Assembly (NCBI GenBank): GCA_031367405.1
Contig: JANLPT010000181.1
Coordinates: 1 to 6,064, forward strand
Direction of reading: 5' to 3'
Origin: JALHNI01 sp031367405
Lineage (GTDB): Bacteria; Acidobacteriota; Terriglobia; Bryobacterales; Bryobacteraceae
DNA: 6,064 bases
The position numbers and the translations under genes are program-made. Below the pieces are notes generated by a model. That model saw only the letters and a program-made list of their open reading frames with translations. It was not told the DNA's origin and did no database searches. Shown piece after piece: positions 1 to 5,994 of this stretch. The stretch's first letter is position 1; every line of letters starts with the position of its first letter.

Positions 1-806
1 AGGAAACCGTTCGAGAACCAGGGGACGGCGCGGATGCGGGAGTCATTGAGGTAGACGGTGCCGTGGAGTAGGTTGGTGCCGGACTTCATGGAAACGTTGA
101 CCACCGCGCCGGAGGCTCGACCGATACTGGCGTCGTAGTTGGTGGTCTGCACCTTGAACTCCTGAACGAGGTCCTGAGGCGGGGAGAAAGCGGCGCTGGT
201 GCCCTGCATGTTGGGAACGCCATCGAGGGAAGCCTCGCTATTGCCGCCGCGGGTGCCATTGACGATGACGCCGGTAGCGCCGCCGAGGTCCATCGGATTG
301 CCGGCCGAGTGGCCGCCGCTGACGGTAACCCCCGGGGCGAGACGGGTGAGGTACATGGCATTGCCGCCCACCACGGGAAGCTCCCTGACGCGGCGTTCGT
401 CCATGACGAGGCCGGAGGAGGCGGTGGTCGTTTCGAGCAGCGGCGTTTCGGCGGAGACGGTGACGGAATCCGTGAGGGCACCGACTTGCAGTTGGAAGTT
501 GAGGGCGAGACGATCGGCGGTGCGGAGTTCGACGCCTTCGCGGACGGCCTTCGAGAAGCCAGCGGTTTCGGCGATGACGCGGTAGCTGCCGGGGAGGAGG
601 TAGGGAATTTCGTAGTTGCCTTCGGCGTTGGAACGGCCGGAGACCTGGGTATTCGTCGCAAGGTTGATGGCGGTGACTTTGCCTTGGGGGACGGCGGAAC
701 CGGAGGGGTCCGTAATGCGGCCGAGGATCCAACTGCGGGATTCCTGAGTCAGGGAGAGATCTGAAGTGAGGCAGCCGAGGAGTATGGACCGGTAGAGGAG
801 GCGCAT
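1..806 (-). CDS. TonB-dependent receptor, Oar-like, with carboxypeptidase-regulatory-like N-terminal domain (partial, N-terminal 268 residues)
   Basis: This is an outer-membrane beta-barrel transporter or surface receptor of the type expanded in Acidobacteriota, often linked to uptake of large or complex substrates; the substrate cannot be read from the sequence. Reading leftward from ATG at 806-804, the frame is open to the window edge. Residues about 1-22 are a weak signal peptide. Residues about 25-110 form a CarboxypepD_reg-type Ig-like fold, with ITDPSGSAVP at 31-40 and EGNYEIPYLLPGSYRV at 62-77. Residues about 112-255 are the plug, with DSVTVSAETPLLET at 113-126, RELPVVGGN at 141-149, LDGVPN at 194-199 and the typical GRASGAVVNVSMKSGTN at 229-245. 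The barrel lies beyond the left edge. The start is well constrained: the frame is open up to a stop at 1047-1049, but the only ATG, GTG or TTG upstream is a GTG directly abutting the ATG (809-807). No clear Shine-Dalgarno is seen. The gene diverges from the antitoxin-like gene to its right. Family is certain; ligand unknown. Confidence 0.93.
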   Translation of the reverse strand, partial: MRLLYRSILLGCLTSDLSLTQESRSWILGRITDPSGSAVPQGKVTAINLATNTQVSGRSNAEGNYEIPYLLPGSYRVIAETAGFSKAVREGVELRTADRLALNFQLQVGALTDSVTVSAETPLLETTTASSGLVMDERRVRELPVVGGNAMYLTRLAPGVTVSGGHSAGNPMDLGGATGVIVNGTRGGNSEASLDGVPNMQGTSAAFSPPQDLVQEFKVQTTNYDASIGRASGAVVNVSMKSGTNLLHGTVYLNDSRIRAVPWFSNGF

Positions 807-918
807 CACGGATGATCGTATCAGATCCAGGGAAGCCCGTTTTTGGGGGTCGTGAGGCGTTTCGATAGCTGCGATACCTTCTCCGTCTGAACGGCTTCGC
901 CGGGTGATATAAACGAGG

Positions 919-948
919 GAATTTCCAGGAATTTCCAGTAATTTCCAG
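919..948. repeat. Three tandem copies of a 10-bp repeat
   Basis: The unit gaatttccag occurs at 919-928 and 929-938 and, with one change (t for g at the first base), at 939-948. The 10-bp period is close to one helical turn, so all copies face the same side of the DNA. The array lies 113-142 bp upstream of the receptor start codon, so it could be a multi-copy protein-binding site. It could equally be part of a dispersed intergenic repeat together with the palindrome just to its right. The repeat itself is directly visible; its role is unknown. Confidence 0.85.
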
Positions 949-963
949 GGCAGGCACTTTTTC

Positions 964-980
964 GGGGACCGTCCCGGTCC
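964..980. repeat. REP-like GC-rich palindrome
   Basis: GGGAC at 965-969 and GTCCC at 971-975 form a perfect inverted repeat around one base. GGACC at 966-970 and GGTCC at 976-980 offer a second, overlapping pairing with a 5-base loop. A short T-tract (958-962) sits just left of it, after a GC-rich lead-in (949-956). A compact GC-rich palindrome with alternative pairings in an intergenic region is typical of REP-type elements associated with REP-associated tyrosine transposases. No such transposase is in this window, and copy number elsewhere cannot be judged here. Confidence 0.45.
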
Positions 981-1090
981 GCTGACCTTGGCCGCTACAC
1001 CAGCCGCGCACGTCAGTGAGCGGCTACTGCGGATTTCTATTGCCAGCTACTGGTAATTGCCAACACCCGATTGCTCGACTATCTCTCCGT

Positions 1091-1112
1091 GCATACGTGC
1101 ATAATCGTATGC
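1091..1112. repeat. Inverted repeat upstream of the antitoxin-like gene
   Basis: GCATAC at 1091-1096 pairs perfectly with GTATGC at 1107-1112, separated by 10 bases. The spacer contains the possible -10 box CATAAT (1100-1105). Many type II antitoxins repress their own operon by binding an inverted repeat that overlaps the promoter, so this is a plausible operator for the gene starting at 1161. That role is inference from position only. Confidence 0.35.
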
Positions 1113-1160
1113 GACCTAAGCTTTAAGCATGGTGCGTCATGATGATCAAGGAGCCAGTCC

Positions 1161-1392
1161 ATGAAAGCCATCGAATTTGAAAGCACGGTTACGCCCGGCG
1201 GCCAAATCGCGTTTCCGCCTGAGATGGCCGGCGAGATTCCCCCCGGAGAGCAACTGCGCGTCGTGGTGATGTGGGAACCGTCCAACCTCGACTTGGCTTG
1301 GCGCACTGCGGGTTCGCCAGCGCTTTGAAGCTGCTTACTCCCCTGAAGATGACGTTTACGAACAACTGAACAAAGCCCCGGCCATTCGCTGA
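1161..1392 (+). pseudogene. Frameshifted small antitoxin-like protein (AbrB/MazE-like N-terminus), no toxin gene downstream
   Basis: From ATG at 1161 the frame gives 55 residues ending at TGA 1326-1328. Residues 9-37 follow the swapped-hairpin AbrB/MazE pattern: TVTPGGQIAFPPE, then a Gly-Glu turn and the hydrophobic strand LRVVVMW. After Gly51 the natural continuation lies in another frame: from 1315 to the TGA at 1390-1392 it reads RQRFEAAYSPEDDVYEQL plus seven more residues. Removing one T at 1313/1314 joins the two into a 76-residue protein, a normal antitoxin size, with an acidic C-terminal tail of the kind that wraps a toxin. AAGGAG at 1148-1153 with a 7-base gap is a strong ribosome binding site, so this was a real gene. 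Such proteins usually precede a toxin gene (PemK/MazF or PIN type), but only 158 bp without a recognisable toxin follow. It is either a decaying orphan antitoxin or a one-base sequencing error. The family assignment is tentative. Confidence 0.6.
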
Positions 1393-1527
1393 AGGTTACG
1401 TAGCACTCAACGAGAAGCCTCATGGTTAAACCAGCTGCGAACGACCTCTTCTTGTGCATCATTCGAATCTTGATTTTGTCGCATTTCCATCGTGCTCCAA
1501 CTTCGCCCACGTAGCCCATCCGAGAGT

Positions 1528-1540
1528 CGATACAATATCG
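1528..1540 (+). promoter_or_regulatory. Possible -10 box and operator-like inverted repeat before the PSCyt1 gene
   Basis: TACAAT at 1531-1536 matches the sigma-70 -10 consensus at five of six bases. It sits inside a perfect inverted repeat, CGATA (1528-1532), CAA, TATCG (1536-1540). A start of transcription about 7 bases downstream would leave a leader of roughly 8 bases before ATG 1551. That agrees with the lack of a clear Shine-Dalgarno sequence there. No convincing -35 hexamer is present, so this is a weak call. Confidence 0.28.
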
Positions 1541-1550
1541 TCAGTTGCCG

Positions 1551-4184
1551 ATGAAAACTTCAAAGATCTTAATGTGCCTGCCCGCGCTCCTGATCGCGGC
1601 TGAACCGGGCGAGTTCTTCGAAACCAAGATCCGGCCCGTGCTGGCTAAGAATTGCTACTCCTGCCATCGCGACGCCGCCCTCGGCGGACTGCGGCTGGAC
1701 TCGCGCGAGGCCATGCTCAAGGGTGGCAAGTCGGGCGCGGCCATGGTGACCGAACACCCCGAGGCCAGCCTCTTGCTGAAAGCCGTCATGCAGGCCGGCG
1801 AGAAGGTGAAGAAGATGCCTCCTTCAGGCAAGCTCACTGAGGCGGAGATTGCGGACCTGTCGACTTGGATCAAGCAAGGTGCGGTTTGGCCGGCCACGTT
1901 GAATGCTCAGAAAACAGGAAAGGGAATTACGGAGGAGCAGCGGGCGTTCTGGTCCTTCCAGCCGGTGCAAGCTCCGGCGATTCCAGCGGGCGTCAATGCC
2001 ATCGATCATCTGGTCCGGGCGCGCCTGGCGAAGGATGGATTGAAGCAGGGTAACTTGGCGGATCGGCTGACCATGATTCGGCGGGCTTCGGTGGATTTGA
2101 CTGGCTTGCCTCCTACGCCCGAAGAGGTCGATGCTTTCCTCGGCGATCCATCGAAAGATGCCTATGCCCAGTTACTCGACCGTCTGCTTGCCTCGCCGCG
2201 CTACGGTGAGCGCTGGGGCCGCGTTTGGCTCGATGTCGCGCGTTACTCCGATGACAAATTGAACTCGACTAAGGAGGAGCCTTACGAAGAGTCCTACCGC
2301 TATCGCAATTGGGTGATCGAGGCGCTGAACAAGGACATGCCTTACAGTGACTTTGTGAAAGCGCAAATTGCCGGCGACCAAACGGGTCATCCGGCGGCGC
2401 TCGGTTTCTATGCCCTCAGTCCCGAAATGCAAGATGACCGGGTCGACGCGACCACGCGTGGATTTCTGGCATTGACCGTGGCCTGTGCCCAATGTCATGA
2501 CCACAAGTTCGACCCCATTCCCACCCGCGACTTCTACTCATTGCAAGCGATCTTCAATAACACCCAATTGGCCGAGAAAGAATTGGCCCCCGCCGCTGCG
2601 GTTGCGGAGTGGAAGTCACTCGAAAAGTATGTCAAGGCCATGGAGGAAGAAGTAACTCGCTTCTACTCTCGCCAAACTGAGATGATCGCTGAGATCGAGG
2701 CCGGGAAGACCGCGCGCTATCTGATGGCGGCTCGTGGGTTGGGGCCGAAGGATGGCCTGGACGAGGAAATTCTGAAGCGCTGGACCGAATATCAGTCGAA
2801 GCCGCGGAAGGATCATCATTATTTGGATAAGTGGTTCGCCCTGGCGCGATATCCCCTCCCTGACCGTCAGGGAAAGGACCTGCCACTGGGCACTACGGAA
2901 GAATTCCAGAAAGTAGCCCATGAGTTTCAGGAGTTAGTGCTGGCGGTGAACCGTGAGCAGCGCGAGATTGAGACGCGCAACGATTATAAGAAGGGTGGCA
3001 AGACGGCGAATCCGGATCTGGCGCAGTTAGTCCTGGAGTCGATTGACTATCCGAAATATGTACTGTGGCGTAGTTTATTTGAGAAATCCATTCGCGATGC
3101 GGCGGGTTTCTTTGCTTCAACCGAAGGCGTTTACTTCTTCGGTAAAGGAAAGGTGGATCGCTTCCTGCCCGCGCCTTGGCAGCAGCACGGCCAGGATCTC
3201 GAAAAAAGGCTCGAAGGTGCCAAGAAAGCGCTGCCCCCTAAGTACCCTTATTTGCAGGTGATTGAAGATAAAGAAAAGATTAGCGACCATCATGTGGCCG
3301 TGCGGGGGGATCGTAGTAACCCCGGCGAGGTGGCACCACGCGCCTTCCCGCAAATTCTTTCGAAACAACAGAAGATATTCGCCAAAGGGGCAGGACGCTT
3401 GGAGTTAGGCGAGGCGATTGCCGACCCCGGCAATCCGCTCACCGCCCGCGTGATCGTCAATCGTGTTTGGCTCCAACACTTCGGTCGCGGTCTGGTGAAT
3501 ACTCCGAGTAACTTCGGCCAATTGGGCGAACGGCCCACCCATCCCGAACTGCTGGACTGGCTGGCCGATCGCTTTGTGAAGCAGGGTTGGAGCCTCAAGC
3601 AGCTGCATCGCGACATCATGTTATCGGAGACCTACCGGCTCTCGAGTGCCGGTGCCGGCCAGCTCCCGCTGCTGGCGGCGAATCAAACACGCGACCCGGA
3701 CAATGTTTTACTGTGGCGATCGCCCCGGCGGCGTTTGGACGTCGAAAGCATGCGCGACTCCATGCTGTTTGTGAGTGGCGAACTCGATCTGTCGCCCGGC
3801 GATTTAGCGGTGAAGCTGGACGAGCCAGGGTTCCGGAAGCGCACCGTCTATGGCTTCGTCGGGCGTCGTAAACTGGACTCGATGCTGGCCCTGTTCGACT
3901 TCCCGAATCCGCTCGCCACCAGCGAAGCGCGCATGCCCACGAATATACCGCCGCAGCGCCTCTTTTTGATGAATAGTCCTTTTGTGGAGCAGCGCGCGAA
4001 GAGTCTGGCCGCACGGTCCGAAGGGACACTGGAGGCGAGAGTCACCAGACTGTACCGCCAGTTGTTTGGCCGTCTGCCGGAAGCTCGCGAGATGACGATG
4101 GCCCGGGAATTTCTTGCCCATGGCGATTGGACATCTTACACGCGGGCTTTGCTGGGCTCGAACGAGTTTTTGTTTGTGAATTAG
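1551..4184 (+). CDS. Exported PSCyt1-DUF1549-DUF1553 protein (planctomycete-type cytochrome c domain)
   Basis: An 877-residue exported protein of a family common in Planctomycetota, Verrucomicrobiota and Acidobacteriota; its reaction is unknown. Residues 1-17 (MKTSKILMCLPALLIAA) are a Sec-type signal peptide. The PSCyt1 domain covers about 20-110, with the haem motif CYSCH (Cys35, Cys38, His39) followed by LGGLRLDSREAMLKGGKSG. DUF1549 spans about 148-338, with RRASVDLTGLPPTPEEVDAF, SPRYGERWGRVWLD and, near its end, CAQCHDHKFDPI, a second CXXCH (Cys312, Cys315, His316) conserved in this family. A charged, partly helical linker covers about 345-570. DUF1553 runs from about 580 to the end, with RGDRSNPGEVAPR, ARVIVNRVWLQHFGRGLV and THPELLDWLA. 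ATG 1551 is preferred over the TTG six bases upstream because it gives a normal signal peptide. The protein probably acts in the periplasm or at the outer membrane. The usual DUF1501 partner gene is not downstream; a phosphoesterase gene starts 6 bp after the stop. Synonymous sites look more AT-rich than in the two following genes, notably near 3000-3300. Confidence 0.95.
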   Translation: MKTSKILMCLPALLIAAEPGEFFETKIRPVLAKNCYSCHRDAALGGLRLDSREAMLKGGKSGAAMVTEHPEASLLLKAVMQAGEKVKKMPPSGKLTEAEIADLSTWIKQGAVWPATLNAQKTGKGITEEQRAFWSFQPVQAPAIPAGVNAIDHLVRARLAKDGLKQGNLADRLTMIRRASVDLTGLPPTPEEVDAFLGDPSKDAYAQLLDRLLASPRYGERWGRVWLDVARYSDDKLNSTKEEPYEESYRYRNWVIEALNKDMPYSDFVKAQIAGDQTGHPAALGFYALSPEMQDDRVDATTRGFLALTVACAQCHDHKFDPIPTRDFYSLQAIFNNTQLAEKELAPAAAVAEWKSLEKYVKAMEEEVTRFYSRQTEMIAEIEAGKTARYLMAARGLGPKDGLDEEILKRWTEYQSKPRKDHHYLDKWFALARYPLPDRQGKDLPLGTTEEFQKVAHEFQELVLAVNREQREIETRNDYKKGGKTANPDLAQLVLESIDYPKYVLWRSLFEKSIRDAAGFFASTEGVYFFGKGKVDRFLPAPWQQHGQDLEKRLEGAKKALPPKYPYLQVIEDKEKISDHHVAVRGDRSNPGEVAPRAFPQILSKQQKIFAKGAGRLELGEAIADPGNPLTARVIVNRVWLQHFGRGLVNTPSNFGQLGERPTHPELLDWLADRFVKQGWSLKQLHRDIMLSETYRLSSAGAGQLPLLAANQTRDPDNVLLWRSPRRRLDVESMRDSMLFVSGELDLSPGDLAVKLDEPGFRKRTVYGFVGRRKLDSMLALFDFPNPLATSEARMPTNIPPQRLFLMNSPFVEQRAKSLAARSEGTLEARVTRLYRQLFGRLPEAREMTMAREFLAHGDWTSYTRALLGSNEFLFVN

Positions 4185-4190
4185 TGAGCA

Positions 4191-4694
4191 ATGCGGATTG
4201 GTCTCTTGTCCGATACCCATGGATTTCTCGATCCCGCCATTCTTGAATATTTCGCCCAATGCGACGAAATCTGGCACGCCGGTGACTTCGGCCCGGACGT
4301 TCTCCAACCTCTCCAAACCTTTGGCAAGCCTCTCCGCGCCGTCTACGGCAACATCGATGGCGACGAGATCCGCCAGCAATTTCCCCGTGACCTCACCTGG
4401 GAATGCGAGGGGCTGCGCGTCTACATGACCCACATCGGCGGTTACCCCGGTGCCTACGAACGCCGCGCGAAGCCCGAGCTTGATGCCCGCCGGCCCGGGC
4501 TCTTCATCTGCGGCCACTCCCACATCTTGAAAGTGATCCGCGACCCCGCCCGCCAACTCATCCACCTGAACCCCGGCGCCTGCGGCCGCCAAGGCTGGCA
4601 CGTCGTCCGCACCGTTCTCCGCTTCACGGTGCTCGAAGGTAAGTTGAGCGCCATGGAAGCCATCGAATTGGGCCCGCGCAGCGCCCACGCTTGA
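4191..4694 (+). CDS. YfcE/MJ0936-type metallophosphoesterase
   Basis: A 167-residue cytosolic phosphodiesterase of the calcineurin-like superfamily, expected to bind two divalent metals and hydrolyse phosphodiester bonds; the natural substrate is unknown for most members. All metal-ligand motifs are present in order: SDTHG (Asp8, His10), GDFG (Asp32), GNID (Asn54, Asp56), MTHIGG (His81) and GHSH (His109, His111). HLNPGACG near the C-terminus is also typical. The length fits the family, so the gene looks intact. It starts 6 bp after the stop of the PSCyt1-DUF1549-DUF1553 gene with only a weak GTGAG before it, so translational coupling is likely. Third codon positions are strongly C-biased, unlike the preceding gene. 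The related YfcE of E. coli is a phosphodiesterase, but orthology at that level cannot be claimed, so no symbol is given. Confidence 0.95.
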   Translation: MRIGLLSDTHGFLDPAILEYFAQCDEIWHAGDFGPDVLQPLQTFGKPLRAVYGNIDGDEIRQQFPRDLTWECEGLRVYMTHIGGYPGAYERRAKPELDARRPGLFICGHSHILKVIRDPARQLIHLNPGACGRQGWHVVRTVLRFTVLEGKLSAMEAIELGPRSAHA

Positions 4695-4728
4695 ACCGAT
4701 GTGTTACTCTGCGGTGACTGTAAACCCG

Positions 4729-4734
4729 AAGGAG
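4729..4734 (+). promoter_or_regulatory. Ribosome binding site of the nucleoside transporter gene, with long spacing
   Basis: AAGGAG is a full Shine-Dalgarno match in the 53-bp gap between the phosphoesterase and transporter genes. It ends 13 bases before ATG 4748, longer than the usual 5-9. No ATG, GTG or TTG lies in frame at a better distance, and the protein beginning at 4748 has the expected CNT N-terminus, so that start is kept. The independent ribosome binding site means the gene need not rely on coupling. Confidence 0.6.
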
Positions 4735-4747
4735 CCTGCTTTCGCTC

Positions 4748-5956
4748 ATGGACAGATTCACCGGATTGCTCGGCATTGCGGCCATCCTCGCCACCGCCGT
4801 CCTGCTCTCGACTGACCGCCGCGCGATTCGCCGCGACATCATCCTTTGGGGGCTTGGCCTTCAGTTCACCTTCGCCTTTCTGGTGCTCAAAACACCCTTC
4901 GGCAAACTCTTCGAAGCCGCCTCCAGCGTCGTCAACGCGCTGCTCTCTTACGCGGAAGAAGGCAGCACTTTTCTGTTCGGCAGCCTCAGCAAAGCCGCCC
5001 CGCCCATCTTTGCCTTCAAAGTGCTGCCCATCGTCATCTTCATCTCGGCCCTCTTTTCGGTGCTCTACTATTTCGGCGTCATGCAAGTCGTCATCCGCGC
5101 TATGGCGATCGTGATGCGCCGCGTGATGGGTGCCAGCGGCGCGGAAAGCACCTGCGTCGCCGCCGGCATTTTTATGGGCCAAACCGAAGCGCCGCTGACG
5201 ATCCGGCCGTTCCTCGCCAACCTGACGCAAAGCGAACTCTTCACCATCATGACGGGCGGCATGGCCCACGTGTCCGGCGCCGTGATGGTCGCCTATGTGG
5301 AAATCGCCAAAGTGCCAATTCAGCACTTACTCACTGCCGTCGTCATGACCGCCCCCGCCACCATTATGCTCGCCAAGATGATGGTGCCCGAAACCGGCCA
5401 GCCGGAAACTGCGGGCACCGTCAAACTCGACGTGGAAAAGCCCGGCGTCAACATCATCGACGCTGCCGCGCGCGGGGCCGGCGACGGCCTCCAACTCGCT
5501 CTGAATATCGGGGCCATGCTGATTGCCTTCGTCGCCTTGATTGCCCTGGTGAACGGAATGTTCGGTTGGGTGCACGGCTGGTTACCCTGGTTCCCCGCCA
5601 AGCTTGAAATTCTCTTTGGCATGCTCTTCGCCCCCGTCGCCTGGCTGCTGGGCGTCAGTTGGAAGGACGCGGGCACCGTCGGCGATTTACTGGGAACCCG
5701 GCTCGTACTGAACGAATTCGTCGCCTTCATCAAGCTCGGCCAAGTGGGCCCTTCCATGGACCCTCGTTCGGTCGTCATCACGACTTTCGCCTTGTGCGGC
5801 TTCGCGAACCTCAGCTCCATCGCCATCCAGGTCGGCGGCATTGGAGCCCTGGTGCCGTCGCGCAAATCCGACCTCGCCCGGCTAGGCCTCCGCGCCGTCG
5901 CTGCCGGTTCCATGGCCAACTTCATGTCCGCCTGCATCGCCGGAATGCTCCTCTAG
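4748..5956 (+). CDS. nupC: Concentrative nucleoside transporter, CNT/NupC family
   Basis: A 402-residue inner-membrane protein that imports nucleosides together with Na+ or H+. The length is typical for bacterial CNTs. The three expected domains appear in order: N-terminal helices (about 8-80, hydrophobic at 5-21 and 30-48), the gate domain (about 92-190) and the transporter C-terminal domain (about 196-400). GQTEAPLTIRPFL carries Gln145, Thr146 and Glu147, equivalent to the nucleobase-binding residues of the first re-entrant hairpin. The CNT signature is at 316-327 (GTRLVLNEFVAF), with Asn322 and Glu323 positioned to bind the ribose. GFANLSSIAIQVGG (351-364) supplies the C-terminal binding serines. 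The signature's usual lysine is arginine here (Arg318). It follows the phosphoesterase on the same strand after 53 bp. Nucleoside salvage is the expected role; purine versus pyrimidine preference and coupling ion cannot be read from sequence. The symbol is used at family level. Confidence 0.95.
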   Translation: MDRFTGLLGIAAILATAVLLSTDRRAIRRDIILWGLGLQFTFAFLVLKTPFGKLFEAASSVVNALLSYAEEGSTFLFGSLSKAAPPIFAFKVLPIVIFISALFSVLYYFGVMQVVIRAMAIVMRRVMGASGAESTCVAAGIFMGQTEAPLTIRPFLANLTQSELFTIMTGGMAHVSGAVMVAYVEIAKVPIQHLLTAVVMTAPATIMLAKMMVPETGQPETAGTVKLDVEKPGVNIIDAAARGAGDGLQLALNIGAMLIAFVALIALVNGMFGWVHGWLPWFPAKLEILFGMLFAPVAWLLGVSWKDAGTVGDLLGTRLVLNEFVAFIKLGQVGPSMDPRSVVITTFALCGFANLSSIAIQVGGIGALVPSRKSDLARLGLRAVAAGSMANFMSACIAGMLL

Positions 5957-5967
5957 CACCGGCCTCT

Positions 5968-5976
5968 TGGTATGAT
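5968..5976 (+). promoter_or_regulatory. Extended -10 promoter for the tRNA-Gly gene
   Basis: TGGTATGAT fits the extended -10 pattern TGn followed by TATAAT at five of six bases. It ends 18 bases before the 5' end of the tRNA, a plausible distance for a promoter giving a short 5' leader that RNase P would remove. The -35 region, which falls in the last codons of the transporter gene, is poor; extended -10 promoters often tolerate this. Confidence 0.5.
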
Positions 5977-5989
5977 CGAAGAGTCGATC
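5974..5989. repeat. Perfect 6-bp hairpin between the nucleoside transporter and tRNA genes
   Basis: GATCGA (5974-5979) and TCGATC (5984-5989) form a perfect stem around the tetraloop AGAG. It begins 18 bp after the transporter stop codon. No T-run follows, so it is not a classical intrinsic terminator. It overlaps the last bases of the proposed -10 box of the tRNA promoter and the likely transcription start, so it could be a weak 3'-end stem for the upstream mRNA or a binding site; neither is shown. Confidence 0.4.
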
Positions 5990-5994
5990 CTCGA

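Larger units (their letters stand above)
807..1160. other. Intergenic region between divergent genes, rich in short repeats
   Basis: No convincing protein gene is seen here on either strand. The stretch should hold the promoter of the leftward TonB receptor gene and that of the rightward antitoxin-like gene. Leftward, the clearest AT-rich candidate is around 905-916 (reads TTTATATC on the minus strand), with no good -35 box. Rightward, CATAAT at 1100-1105 is a possible -10, also without a matching -35. The region also contains the tandem 10-bp repeats (919-948), the GGGAC/GTCCC palindrome (964-980), an inverted pair GCCGCT/AGCGGC (991-996 and 1019-1024), a CCAG-CTA-CTGG hairpin (1043-1053) and a GCATAC/GTATGC inverted repeat (1091-1096 and 1107-1112). 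Confidence 0.7.

Noticed and set aside
238..1011. Open frame of 257 codons on the minus strand overlapping the TonB receptor gene
   Set aside because: It is rich in Arg and Pro with no domain pattern and lies in a different frame from the receptor, whose translation shows clear CarboxypepD_reg and plug motifs. It is a shadow of GC-rich coding DNA.
1407..1490. 27-codon minus-strand ORF starting at ATG 1490, with GGAG four bases upstream
   Set aside because: It is too short, the Shine-Dalgarno spacing is tight, and no recognisable product results; chance explains it.
1422..1514. 30-codon plus-strand ORF after the antitoxin-like gene, considered as a toxin remnant
   Set aside because: It has no Shine-Dalgarno and no toxin motif, and is too short to be a functional toxin.
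1079..1519. Open frame of 146 codons on the minus strand
   Set aside because: It is antisense to the antitoxin-like gene, which has a strong Shine-Dalgarno and recognisable motifs on the plus strand. The minus product shows no family features.
1524..1531. Word GAGTCGAT shared by the region before the PSCyt1 gene (1524-1531) and the region before the tRNA (5981-5988)
   Set aside because: An 8-base match in 6 kb is not significant, and the two contexts share nothing else.
3804..4688. 294-codon minus-strand frame antisense to the phosphoesterase and the end of the DUF1553 gene
   Set aside because: The plus strand encodes two well-defined protein families across the same bases. The minus product has low-complexity, Ala- and Gly-rich composition typical of a mirror frame.
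4454..5326. 290-codon minus-strand frame over the phosphoesterase/transporter junction
   Set aside because: It is very rich in His, Asp and Glu, as expected from reading GC-rich transmembrane codons backwards. The CNT transporter on the plus strand is certain.
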